Source: Ascidia mentula (taxonomy: Eukaryota > Chordata > Ascidiacea > Phlebobranchia > Ascidiidae). From it: a DNA stretch of 64,000 nt. Of this stretch, positions 38,974 through 50,690 are shown one piece after another; the stretch's first letter is position 1; every line of letters starts with the position of its first letter. Below the pieces are notes generated by a model. That model saw nothing but the letters and a program-made list of their open reading frames with translations. It was not told where the DNA came from and ran no database searches. The translations under genes and the position numbers were made by a program. Location: positions 7,006,001 to 7,070,000 of the forward strand of contig OX387198.1 in NCBI GenBank assembly GCA_947561715.1, read 5' to 3'.

Positions 38974-41900
38974 TCACTGCAGACATTCCGCAGTCTCGTT
39001 GGCCACAATCCAGTGACTTATACTGGGTATGACTTTTCTAGCGAATGGCCTCTGTAACTTGTAGCAAAGTTGTTCCTCGCGAATCAGTTCGTGTTTACCG
39101 ATTATTTCCTTTGTCTTCTGGTCTGGGTTAACACGCCATTCGAAGTAGTGCCGATATTCAGTTTGGTTTGCTTCCACCCGAAGCAAGTATTTCGCGAGTG
39201 CACCCGGCGAATCAAAGTCATCTGCGTGAATGTACGAACCCGCGGGAACAAGTTTGGCCACGTCGACCCTCGATGGACCCCAAATCACTGGTACACGACC
39301 CGACATAATAGCGTTAGTCCACAATTTCTCGGTCATGTAATCCTCGCAATGCACGGCGTTCTCGAAGGCCAGGTAAAACCGATAAGATTGGCGTTGTTCG
39401 CTCGGCATGTCAGCAAACTCTTGCTTGTTATTAAAACAATGACCATAGCGATGAACCGGAAGGCCGGCTCTGATCAATTCTTCAACATACTGTAATCGCT
39501 GTGAAGCTCCAGGTGTAACTTCGCAGTTGCTCACAACCCACAACTGCAACGAAGAGCAAACATAGAACATCCGCCAAACTCGAAAGTAAATTCTATCGAG
39601 TGATTATGTGAATAATAACTCGCAGAATATGAATACGTACGGCCGTGTTGTGTTTTTTCGCGAGGACTTCATTCAGCTCCTGGACATCTTCAAAAAATAC
39701 GTTGCGGGCCCATTCAAAATAAGACAAAAAAACGTCGGATTTGTAACGATACGACATGGTCCAGTTTATGAAACCTCTGTCGAAATGGGGAAAACTCATT
39801 CGTTTCTCTCCCCTACGAATGTAGCTTGGAGCCTCCACGGTGCGGAAGATGAAGACTTGGTTTGGATGCCTGGGAGAACAGAAGAGTTTCGTGTACTTAA
39901 AAATGACATCCACTTATTCAAGATTTCCAACAAAACATAAATTACTTTCAATAAATTCAAAGCTCTTCTGGTAAAAATAATTGATTTGGACGACTGAAAC
40001 TTTGACGCGTCAGCAACAAATTAAATTGCTTTAGTTGGTTCTTATATGTCAGGTTGCGATTGCCAGGTTAAGATATCAACAATAAACGATGATTGAATCC
40101 ATTACTTTATACCACGCAGAGGTTCCCAAATGGTGCTTGATTAAATCGAATATTGTTTTTTTTTGTAGAAAAATATTTCAAAACTATTTGATAAAAGGGT
40201 GTGCGGGTGTGTTGGTTATTAAGCAATGGCCGGCAGAAGATATAGACGAACATAGGCCAGACGACTTCTTGGTCGTTCCCACTTAGTAGCTTATACCTGT
40301 AATGATACCAAGGCATTGTTTCGTTATCAAGAGCCGTAAAGTCAAATATGACTGCACTTGCTTCAGCCAGTTTCGTGCGATTGTAGGTAATGGTACAGTT
40401 GCCTACTATTGTTCCGTCCTGCGGCCCCCAGTCGGGTAATCCCCAAGGGTGTCGCCACATCACGATCCAATGGTGGTCTTTGTTTAAAACTACCATTTTG
40501 TCGCTGCAAAAAAAATATTCTTGATAATTTTGTACGTATTTTGGCACGATGTTGCCATTTTCCAAAAGCAACTTATATGCGCATAACAACTATGTTTCGT
40601 TAATTGCTGGTATTTGTGAGGCATGCATATCGAGTACACCTACCTTACACCTACGAATACCTGTTGATACAGAAATATAGATACCTTCACAAACCTTTGT
40701 GGTGTAGTAAGCGAATATTCTTTGAAGTATTTTGCCGCCATTACTCCAGCTCTGATAATTTCATTTATTACATTCCTGTAGATTAAGTATATACGACATG
40801 CTGGGCTGAGCACTTGGTTGTGTAAAAAATTGAATCAAAATGAGTTTACCCAAAATGCCAATTGTTAATTCAATATAAAAGATAATACACTGGCGCTAAT
40901 CGTTTATTACTCCATTTCGAGTTCCCGGAATATATTTTCAATTCAATTTAATAAATCTGTTTCACTTTTGGGTCATCAAGGCATTCTTAGTTATAGTGTT
41001 AGGTGGGTTTCCTCCTATAGGTGGTTGTGACGTGTTTTTGGTGACTATAAAAGGTGCGATTGATTCTACCGGCGCGTACAATGATCCTTTCTTGTCGAAA
41101 GCATTGGCCTTGCGCATCGCAAAATTACTGTATATGGACTGGGATGCATTTATGAAGCAAGCTTCGCATTCGCAAAACTGTGAAATAATTAATGTTTGGA
41201 ATCGTGGCCGAAATTTTTAACTCAGGAAGGATCATGACGTATCATTGTCTACGGATCCGATTCGTCCTTTTTTCGGTTTTCGCTACGCATCGAGACAATC
41301 GGCTTTTCGGGACCGAAGAAGTAACAACACAGTGGATCTGCTTGTTGTGTTTTACAGCGCCTTGAAACTACAGGCGACCCAAAGTAGACGCATTGGCGCG
41401 TGAGGTTTTGGTTCACGTCTCGCAGGATAGCTTACGTGTACCTGCTTCTGAACGAGCATTGGGACACGAATTTCTGCAATTTCAAAGCAAATGCTTGAAG
41501 CACACTTAGTTACCCTATGTGTTTATTTGCCACACGGGGCACTTAAATCACACCAACATCTCAAAACTTTACGCCCCATTGGTCCCGTTATTGTAAAATC
41601 ACAAATGTTTTTAGACAAAACTGTTTATTTCACAAACTTTTGTTGTGATGCGGATGCGTTTTTCACTTCAACCCACGAGTCGTTTGTTGTCAATGATTGG
41701 TTTCCATTTGTTTCGTAAATGACATCCCTGTACACTGTAAACTGTAATGGTGGAAATTTGCACCTATGTGGGTGATACAGTTTTTTCTCCCATAGGGATG
41801 AAATACATTATATAACCCAAGGGTGGATGTTACTAAACCACCCCATGATAGTGCAATTTCCACCCTACTGGAGAGGATACTTTTCCATACCCACCCATGA

Positions 41901-44900
41901 AGTAGCAGTTTCCACCCTACAGCACAATACAAACACACATTTTATTGTCCAGCATCAGTTTGTATTTTTTCGATTTAGATGCATCACGACAGTTGTCTGG
42001 GATTCAATAAAATCAACAGTTCGTTTTTACTGCATAACAAACTGGCGAAACTTCAAAGTTAGTTAATTACTTTAAACACAGGTTCAGGCACTTCACTTAC
42101 ATTCAAATGTAAAACATATCCACACATAATGCATGAGACAATTACGTCTGGGAACTCCCAAGAAAATGAACAGCTCATTTTTGATGCATAACAAACTGGC
42201 CAAACTTCAAAGTTAGTTAATTACTTTAAACACAGGTTCAGGCACTTCACTTACATTCAAATGTAAAACATATCCACACATAATGCATGAGACAATTACG
42301 TCTGGGAACTCCCAAGAAAATGAACAGCTCATTTTTGATGCATAACAAACTGGCCAAACTTTACAGTTTGTTAATCACTTTCAACACAGGCACTTCCACT
42401 TTTACATTCAAATGTAAAATATACCCACATAACAATGACATTGTTTTGGAAATTTGCTTGGGAATGGTTACATCAAAAACCCAATAAGCAGCAATAAGTG
42501 TGGATAACCCTTGCAAGATACCACCACTGACTGATACAGCACAACCATCCACAAAAACAAAGAAGCATGTTTTATCAGCATCATACTGTAAGGTTGGATA
42601 TGGTGAGATAACATCCTGCAAATATAATTTATTAATGTTTTTGCTTAAAAGGGGAAACAATTATCAATTCACTTGCCTTGTCCATTGCAAAGAAATAGGC
42701 CAAATTTTCTTTAAACAATGTTGGAATACAAAGCATCCAGAAAAAAACATCTTGATCTAAAACAACACATGATACATGTATAATCTTTTTTAACAAGCAG
42801 CACCCCATACATAAGAAGATATACTAACACTTTATAAACCAAAAACAATTCTATTAATAAACAGTTTTTTGCTCAGTAGCATGTCCACCTAAAATTTTAT
42901 TCCAAGCCTCTGGAACATCACCCCAACGAATTAACTTTTTTGCCTTTCTTAGTTCCGCAGTTTGTAGAAGATTCTCAACATCAACATTTGTTATTTGCTT
43001 CATTTCTTCCAATACCTTCACAAAAACTTTTCATTTTTATATTCTAAAAATTGAAATTGCTCACCATTCTGCACAAAAACAAAATGACTGATCCTCACAT
43101 ATGAGTTGAAAAAGCTCACCACAAAAAAAAACTTTCCAACATAATGCTTACCCATGTCGAAAACTGTAATGCCTCGTACTCTTCAAACAATGCGCTCATG
43201 GGCAACCCTTCCAGAATTAATTTTCTCCTTGCAGAGAAAGTCCTCATAAGCCTGTCTTTGATTACAGAAAAATTAGGATTCTTCTGTTTTATTTCCTTTT
43301 TTAATACTTCTTTGTGATAATTTATGCTGAATTCATCTTCTGCACTCTAATTCTGAGTATATGTACAGAAACAATGCTAATGAAACACACTTACTTGCAA
43401 AAGAAAACATATGTTGTTAACTCACACTGTCCGAAAGCTTGCTTCTTCTCTTTTTGCTTACTGTCTCTACCACATCATCTTGCTTTCTACGCTTGTAACA
43501 CTGGCCATACTTTTCTTTCATTTTGTTTCTAATAGCATCTTCAACAAGATGCCTTCTGAAATCCTTGAACTTGCCTCGCAACATGTTGAGCCAAGAAGTC
43601 TAACATAAAGATACAAATTAATACAATTTTTGTATTAACAAACGAGGGCTTACATGAAATGATCCAGTTGGTGAAAACCTGTCTCGCAGTGCTGGGTATG
43701 TTGTCACAAGAGACAAACAGACTTCTCTATACTGATTTGGCATCGGATAACTAAAAATTAAAACACAATATCAATGCACAGCACGTTTTTGCAACGAAAC
43801 AAAATAATACTTACTTTGTGTATCTTCGCATATCATTAAAAATGATATTTACAATTTGCCTTCTAGTTCTACCTGGGATGATTGCCTCTTCCTCTTTTAT
43901 AGAAGCAGTAACACACATCGGAAATGGTGGCAATTTATATACCAATGGCCACTTTAGTAACTCTTCCTCAATGCTGCAAGTGCTCGAAAACGACTCTTCA
44001 AATGGTGATGTAACATCACTTTCTTCTGCTGTACTTTCTGCTGTGCTAGTGCTCGGGCTTGTAGTTGGTTCCTCTGGTGATCTTGATTGTAATTTTAGTT
44101 TACTTAAATTTGGAATAATTTCTTTATTTTCCACATCTACCCAATCCTGAAATTGACTGTTAAACACTTGCAGCTGAACATTTTTTACACCAAAAGTTTT
44201 TTTCAGAACATCATGTAGATTTTCCAGTGAACTTACTGTTACAACTTTTTTTACATCTCTATAAGTCACATGAAACATTTTTGACTAGCTTCTAGAAAAC
44301 CACAAAAAAAAACAATTATAAACTTTTATATAAGCAAGTGGAGGCAATAATGATTTCCGTAAGCTGCATACAGATGGCCACTGTTAGCTTACGTTTTTAT
44401 GCCAAGTCATTCATGAGGGCAAATGCGATAATTGAGCTTTATATACTCATGCTTGTTAACCACATATATATCATGAGCACGACTCATTTCCATTCCAGCC
44501 TTAAAAATATGCCAGTAATTTGTGGGAAATACCTCAAAACATTGTAAATGGTCATTAAACATGGAATAATACAAATTACCAGTTATATACCATCCCTCAT
44601 TAATAAGCAATATAAACTTTGTTTGCAAAAAAATAGGCTGCTCCTCGATTATGTCGATGACAAAAAAATCATTAAAACAATAGCGACAACAGTCAAATGA
44701 CAAGCACCTGGTCGATTCTAAGTTAGGGTTTAGCACGCTAAAAGTATTACTGAGGAGATTAAATGCAGCAGTTGGCATAGAGTTGACACTAATATATTTA
44801 ATGGATACATGACCTTTTAACATTTTGTCATTGCTTAGACAGTTCATTCCACTTTGTTCCCAGCACCTCAGTCCCTGGATACGCTTGGTTACAGTAAGGC

Positions 44901-47900
44901 AAATGTTTTTGAAGTTGCAAGATCTTTTCACAACCTTTTTTACCCGTTGGTGATAAGACTCAAACCTCATTGACCACAAGTGTCGTAGTGGACCAAAGCG
45001 TATAATTAATCTTGGGTAATGCAACATGAAATGAAACTTCGGTTTCAGTTTTGTTTTATCTACTTCCATAACTAGCTGATAAAAGTCAAGTATAAGTATG
45101 TCGAGTTCATTGATCCATTCTGTAGCAATTTCAGGGGCAAACACAATGTCACAAATGTTTGACAACAACTTATATAGTTTCCACACAGTACAATCCACAG
45201 AAACAAATTGGCCCAACAAAAACGGAAAAATCCTAAACAAACACCATGACTCGTGTGCATTTAGGGCACATGAAGTTCCGAGAATCCAACTAACAGGCTT
45301 GTTTTGCCTGTCATTGCTGCCAAACTGAAAGTCTTTTAATTTGTGAATAATGTCAGATCGACACAGTTTCTTTGATCTTCCAAGTTCCTCAATTATCAGG
45401 TTTAAAGTAACTGGAATAACCCCCTCCAGCATATCATGCATAATATCTGGGGGTAGGCCTAGTATGACATCAAATGATGAAAGGTTTGAAAGTATGGGTG
45501 AGCAGCTTACTCCGTATGCAGAAATTAGAGAGTTATCCTCAGCAACAGATGCAACATGTGACATATGATTTTGTGCTGTTCGCAAAGCAAACATGCTTTC
45601 ATGACATTTGGACTTCACTTCATTATGAGTACACAAACAAAATCTGCAAACACGGCCACTAGAAAATGTCTTGCAAAACCCACCAATGTCATGCATGGCC
45701 AAATTGTCCCCACATATGCAAGAAACTCCACACATAAAGTGAATAGTCCGGCCATCATTTACATTAACAGTCAGACCAAACTTTTCCAAGTTTTCCATGT
45801 CTTCAGAGAATTTATGCAGAACTGGCCCATATCCCACATTCTTTATTTGTGTAGACAAGGCAACAATTAACAAATGTATATTGCTGTGATTCGAAAGATA
45901 CTTTTTTTCCATATTGCAAATCGTAAAATAAAAACAGGTTAATTTATGAATACCACGGGATGTTCCAAGAGGGTTACACACTTCAATATCATCGCAATAT
46001 TGTTGTATTCTCAATTTATATCGATCCCCTTTAAAATATGCATTTAGTCGAAAAGCTTCTCCATCTGTATAATCACATAATCCTACATGTGAATGCTGTA
46101 AATTTCTGGCAATACTGTCTGCAACATCACTATGGGAGATATATCTTTTTAGAGTTTCAGTAATTGGTACATACTGAAAACTTCCATTGTCCATACCCAA
46201 ACTAATTTCCTTAGATTCAACCAAACCAACAGACAGGCAATAATTCCTGTAAAATGATTCATTTTTGATTTTTTTACATAACGTTTGATGTTGGTCAGCC
46301 AGAAAATGCTTGATAGAAGTTAAAGGACTCTCAGTATGGAACTGACAAACAAATTGTGCAACATCAGTCATAATGTCTAAAGACACAGTTACTGGCAAAA
46401 CGTGCTTTTCGCGCAGCTTTAAAAACAGTGACATAAAAGAGTCATCAAATTGAAATTCGGGAAGAGCCTCCTCACATACTTCTTCATCCTTTCGCTTTAC
46501 AGTTAATAAATTTGCATTAGGATTATTATTGGTCTCACCACAATCAATCAAGTCATTTAAACATTTATGTGATTTGTACAAATGCACACGGTACGATTCA
46601 TAAGATGTGTACGTCCTGTTGCAGTTCTCCAATGTACATTTAAAACGATCGGTGAAACCTTCATGCAAATGGCTGCTTCGAAGATGTTTTAAGTGAAGCT
46701 TAAATGAACTTTGTACCACATCACATCCTGGGTAAGGGCACTTTAGCATGGTCGTCTTGTACACACTTTACCAACTTAAATTTTTATATATTTTTTCAAG
46801 AAAATTAGAAGTATCTGCTAAAAGTATTTCGTACAAATTAGGGCTACTTACCACACAAAATATAAGGGCCAGTTTTTCAACCAAAAAACTTGTCCAACAC
46901 TTCCAGGTCTACAAATAACAAACCACTCCTGTATAACTGAAATATTTTGCAACAACACGTGCAGGCGACGCAGGACGCAATCAATAAAGAGATCAGTTAA
47001 CAAGTAACATGCCACAAAGACAAAGTAGTTCCCACGTGTACAACTACAAATTGTTTGATATATATTTAATCGATTCGAGTATTCTTCAAAAGTATTTCAA
47101 CAATATATTAATTTGGATTGAAAATAACTTAAAACGATTCAAGAATTATGCAGCAGAGAAATAATTTCATAATTCCTTTTTTGCCAATATTCATCCGCCG
47201 CGTCACGTGTTATGGCACAAGTTCTGCGGTGCGCAGTTAAATCGTCCTCTGCTAAAACACACTCTTTATTGATACAGTTGTTGTATTAATTTTATTTTTG
47301 CTTGAAGATACTGCTAAAACACTCTCTTTAATTAACTTTTGCATATCCGCCTCCTTCCACTAGTTACTACCAAATAAACTTGTGGTGTTACCACAGAGCA
47401 ATAATTCCCAACCTTTTTTCAGGAAACCCTATTTTTTAAATTCTATAATGCAAAATTATCGCGCAGAAGCATAAAAGTCAGTTTGACGTAACAAACACTT
47501 AAAAAACTACAAAGCATCCATATTCACAAGTCCTAATACACAATTTTTTGCTTTACTTGCAATAAGCGACCCAACTTTGAGTCGCGACTCACAGATGAGG
47601 AAACACCGCTATGGAGGAAGTTGTAAACGATTTAGCCTAAATCAAAAATTCTGAGTGTAGGTGGTTGCCACAAACGGAAACATAGCGTGGATTTTAGTGC
47701 ACTTTCGTTTCTATCATAAAAAAATTTAAAATGGATGTTCGCCTCCTATCTGAGGTGGAATCAAAAGATTTATCCTTTGGTCATGATCGAAAAAGGTAGA
47801 TTATTAATTTTTCACCTACATAGGGTTGTAAATTGTACTTTCCACCCATGCGTAGGGTGGGTAATTTTCCACCCTACCGAATTTTCCACCTTTACGCTTT

Positions 47901-48950
47901 ACAGTGTAGACAAAAAAGACAGAAGGCAATGATTTTCAAAGTTAAATCATGCAGTTAAGAAACGATCTAGGAAAACATGCTGCCATCTCGTCGCATTAGT
48001 GACTACGTTTAAACTCATGTTGAAAAAATTGTGTCTATTTGTACCACAACAGAAAGACACATGTAACCATATATCGTGATGTGTGGGCCTAAAAAAATTA
48101 ATTTTAAATTAACATTGAGGAATAGAATGTTTTTTCAGCTATGAAACCGCGCGTATATTATCGTGTGCGCCCTTCAAAATTAAATGGCGCAAGAATTTAT
48201 GACGCACAATTTGTAACTACTGAAATAAAGTAATGCGAAGGACTGTACAAATTTTTGTCGACTGTAAGGTTTACAACCTTTCTAGTGTTGCAGATGCAGT
48301 TAATTCGTCTTCTGCTACTTCTGTTTTATCTTCGAACTTTTCGTAAATAACGTTTCTGACAAAATAAAAAGCAAATGTAAGGCTGGGACTGTGGAAATTA
48401 TTCGGTTGTGATGTGACATTCGTTTATTGACAACTTTGAAGGTTAAAGTAACATTTTCTGTTTTTTAAGTAACTGTCTTGTGTTGTACACAACTACAGTA
48501 CCAAGTACGTTCACATTTTAACAAAGAGACATTTTTATATTTTTTTATATTTTTTGATTAAAAAAAAGCCGTTAAACGTTGTATGGACGCAGTACCCTCA
48601 ACCCAAAAACATGCGGTATCGCTTTGTGTAAATTTGTTTATTGGCAACTTTAACGCCTACAGGGATACTTGCTCATTTGATGTAACGGTGCGTTGAGCGC
48701 ATCAGTATTAAGTATATATCAAGGCATGCAAAACCTGTTTGTTTTTGGTTTGAAGCCCAGATATGGGTGAATATTGATGTAGAACGGATAATGAAACTTA
48801 CCTTGCGACACCAAATCGAGTTGGACTCTTCCAATCGACTGCTGCCGCGTAAAAGAACACAATCAACACCCCAGTAATGAAAATGGCAGCAAAAACACTG
48901 TGTAGCAGTGTTTTGTGTTTCACGTCGCATAAGCTGCGTAAGATGTACAT
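38974..48950 (-). CDS. FUT-F, alpha-1,3-fucosyltransferase (GT10), intron split by a transposon
   Basis: Five exons: 48802-48950, 48278-48355, 40297-40503, 39641-39869 and 38974-39543, phases 2/2/2/0, 410 aa. Anchor exon begins MYILRSLCDVKHK with hydrophobic residues about 16-36; then the acidic stem, MWRHPWGLPDWGPQDG, EAPSYIRRGEKR, GFINWTMSYRYKSDVF, FYLAFENAVHCEDYMTEKLW and VPVIWGPSRVD, ending TAECLQ. Intron 2 (40504-48277) is 7.8 kb because a CMC/EnSpm element sits in it on the same strand; FUT-D and FUT-E have about 1.6 kb there. All coding exons remain open. Whether the gene is still transcribed and spliced across the element is unknown. The anchor exon has drifted more than in D and E (VFFYAAAVDWKSPTRFG). 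Confidence 0.83.
41733..41759. repeat. left terminal inverted repeat of the CMC element
   Basis: Begins CACTGTAAACTGTAATGG and pairs with the inverted right end at about 47880-47906 with a few mismatches. Confidence 0.85.
42032..42430. repeat. 154-bp tandem repeat inside the transposon
   Basis: The sequence GCATAACAAACTGGC recurs at 42032, 42186 and 42340, an exact 154-bp period for about 2.5 units. The last unit runs into the 3' end of the accessory-protein gene, so the repeat appears to have grown from its terminal coding region. Confidence 0.9.
42361..44278 (-). CDS. CMC element accessory protein (second ORF), 442 aa, seven exons
   Basis: Second protein carried by animal EnSpm-like elements. 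Exons 43815-44278, 43654-43750, 43426-43599, 43152-43283, 42889-43015, 42677-42756 and 42361-42615 join in phase (2,0,0,0,1,0). The N-terminus (about residues 1-70, MFHVTYRDVKKVVTVSSL) resembles a PB1/ubiquitin-like fold. An acidic Ser-rich linker follows, then YPMPNQYREVCLSLV, a basic SWLNMLRGKFKDFRR segment, and a C-terminal domain with YPTLQYDADKTCFFVFVDG that is typical of these proteins. The intron after exon 6 uses a GC donor (GCAAGT). The function in transposition is not established; I infer a partner of the transposase. Confidence 0.75.
44407..46764 (-). CDS. CMC/EnSpm transposase, 785 aa, uninterrupted
   Basis: Single-exon transposase. Two C2H2-type fingers lie at the N-terminus (CPYPGCDVVQ...HLKHLRSSH and CTLENCNRTY...HLYKSH), expected to bind the element's ends. 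The central and C-terminal parts carry the signatures of animal EnSpm transposases: LPPDIMHDMLEGVIP, KPKFHFMLHYPRLI, FGPLRHLWSMRFESYHQRVKK. A Cys-rich patch (CGVSCICGDN, CRFCLC) precedes the DIMHD motif. The DDE residues cannot be assigned with certainty without an alignment, though the acidic residues in DIMHDMLEG and MRFESYH are good candidates. Intact frame and sharp insertion boundaries suggest recent activity. Confidence 0.88.
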   Translation of the reverse strand: MYKTTMLKCPYPGCDVVQSSFKLHLKHLRSSHLHEGFTDRFKCTLENCNRTYTSYESYRVHLYKSHKCLNDLIDCGETNNNPNANLLTVKRKDEEVCEEALPEFQFDDSFMSLFLKLREKHVLPVTVSLDIMTDVAQFVCQFHTESPLTSIKHFLADQHQTLCKKIKNESFYRNYCLSVGLVESKEISLGMDNGSFQYVPITETLKRYISHSDVADSIARNLQHSHVGLCDYTDGEAFRLNAYFKGDRYKLRIQQYCDDIEVCNPLGTSRGIHKLTCFYFTICNMEKKYLSNHSNIHLLIVALSTQIKNVGYGPVLHKFSEDMENLEKFGLTVNVNDGRTIHFMCGVSCICGDNLAMHDIGGFCKTFSSGRVCRFCLCTHNEVKSKCHESMFALRTAQNHMSHVASVAEDNSLISAYGVSCSPILSNLSSFDVILGLPPDIMHDMLEGVIPVTLNLIIEELGRSKKLCRSDIIHKLKDFQFGSNDRQNKPVSWILGTSCALNAHESWCLFRIFPFLLGQFVSVDCTVWKLYKLLSNICDIVFAPEIATEWINELDILILDFYQLVMEVDKTKLKPKFHFMLHYPRLIIRFGPLRHLWSMRFESYHQRVKKVVKRSCNFKNICLTVTKRIQGLRCWEQSGMNCLSNDKMLKGHVSIKYISVNSMPTAAFNLLSNTFSVLNPNLESTRCLSFDCCRYCFNDFFVIDIIEEQPIFLQTKFILLINEGWYITGNLYYSMFNDHLQCFEVFPTNYWHIFKAGMEMSRAHDIYVVNKHEYIKLNYRICPHE

Positions 48951-50690
48951 GCGTGTGGAGCTTGCGTAACGGTTGGCATGAAAATCGACTTCCAACACCC
49001 TGCAGTCAGCCAAATATAAAAATTTAAGTCGACTGACTGCACACTGTTTAAAAACCTATGGCAGGAAAATTGTTATAAATTTGCTATTTGAAAGAAATTC
49101 GGTAAACAAAAAACAATCCAAGCTGCGCAGTTTTCTATTCGTCGTCTCTCTTTGAATATGTTACACGCAACTAAAATTGTGCGCATGTATCCAATGATGA
49201 ATTTCAATAATGTTAGTGTGTTCTAAACGAGAAGACATAGCATCTTATTTCGCATTTAAAACAATTCATTTGCGGCATTTTCGTTTAGGCCGATAGGAAA
49301 CGAGAACCTTCTGCGCTGTGTGGGCCAAACTGATAAAAGGAATAAACAACTGACATATCTCAACGTCACGCGCTGAAACACGATGAGCAACACGAAATGG
49401 AAGCCACGGCCTCTGTATTGAACCCTACGAAAAGATAAACCCTACGAAAAAAAGACTGCGGGGATGACGCGCTTGCAAGTCTCGTAATTTGTGAAATAAG
49501 CCGCGAGACAATTTTGTGTGTGCGTGTTTATCCGCGCAATCGTTTACTTGTGCGTGTTATGTTAAATCCAATTATCTGCCGTATAAATGCGCATGTTTGC
49601 CTTGCACCTTTTCCATTATTTTACAATCAAACGACAAATAAATGCAAAGGCTGGTTGCTTGTAACAAAATCGATAGGCAAGTGTTCATTTAACATACGTC
49701 AATTTGTGGGACCTATATCAACCATTAGTCAATTCCCGCACGCACTCTTGTCAGCCTTAACTATTTTACTCTGGAATACCACGTACATGTTTAGCACACA
49801 TTCACTTCAATTGAATAGTTTATGAAAATGCTTCTCTCGAGTTGTGTTTGTAAAAAAAACGTTTAAAAAAGAACGAGCCCCATAATGACACAGAATACTT
49901 TCTTCTAAAAGGGATGAGTCACACTTGAACCGAGCGTAAAAGCTAAATTTTCTTTCAAAAATATATCAATGCAAAGGCGCAAAAACAATTATGGCGAAAA
50001 AATGAAAGACAAACAGTTCGGCCGAATGACATGTTTAACCCCATTGAATAGTTTCTATGTACACTTCAATGCGAGTAAATAATGAAGTGACAAAGTGAAC
50101 CATGCGGTTTAATCTATACTTTGGGCCTATACATTCGGAAAATGAAAAAGGGTTTCTTGGGTTGGACTGTGTCGTACCGAATTCGGAAGAATAGCACAAA
50201 AATATTTCAACATCTGCTCAAATCCAAATGTCGACAGCAAATCGTTCACGCAGTGCGTCTAACTTAAATTTAAACAACGGCGCCGGAACCGGTCGAATCT
50301 CACTATTTTCGGCTCAATAAAAGCAACTATTTGACAAAAAAGATTGATAAAAATGTTTCGGAACAGAAACACAGCTTTCCATGTTAGTTGATAGAAACGA
50401 CTGGGGCGAAAAGCGCAACTGCTGGGTTCGGTTTAAGTCTATTTCGTGAAAGTGAATTAAGCAAAGATGAGTGAGTATTTGTAAGAGTTTATTAGATCTT
50501 CATAGACTTTTGAAAATAACAGTTATTTATTTACAAAATGCTATATTTATTCCTTCGCTAAAAATCTGCATATACTTTGTAAACACGTTTAAAACAACAG
50601 CGTGGGAACACTAAAGAACCCTTCAGTAAATCCATTTCAACAACATCTTCTTTCAAAGGCTATTCCTACCTAATAACAGCACTAGCTAAA
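48951..50690. other. intergenic, FUT-F 5' flank to FUT-G 3' end
   Basis: About 1.7 kb. The first 130 bases still belong to duplicated unit 3. AATAAA hexamers on the minus strand at 50526-50531 and 50488-50493, about 160-200 nt past the FUT-G stop, are candidate poly(A) signals. No gene supported. Confidence 0.4.

Larger units (their letters stand above)
41733..47906 (-). mobile_element. CMC/EnSpm (CACTA-like) DNA transposon, 6174 bp, looks whole
   Basis: Ends are imperfect terminal inverted repeats of about 27 bp starting CACTGTAAA and containing GGTGGAAA. TA dinucleotides flank both ends (41731-41732, 47907-47908), and the corresponding empty site CCCTGTAGAC is intact in FUT-D and FUT-E. 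Subterminal DNA is rich in short GGTGG/CCACC repeats. It encodes a 785-aa transposase and a spliced 442-aa accessory protein, both on the minus strand. Terminal CACTG, TA duplication and the transposase signature fit the animal CMC (CACTA/Mirage/Chapaev) group. Absence from the sister units dates insertion after the triplication. Confidence 0.9.
36722..49080. repeat. segmental duplication unit 3 (carries FUT-F and a transposon)
   Basis: Third direct copy. Removing the 6174-bp CMC transposon plus its TA duplication leaves about 6.18 kb, the size of unit 2. Similarity to the other units fades near 49080. Confidence 0.85.
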
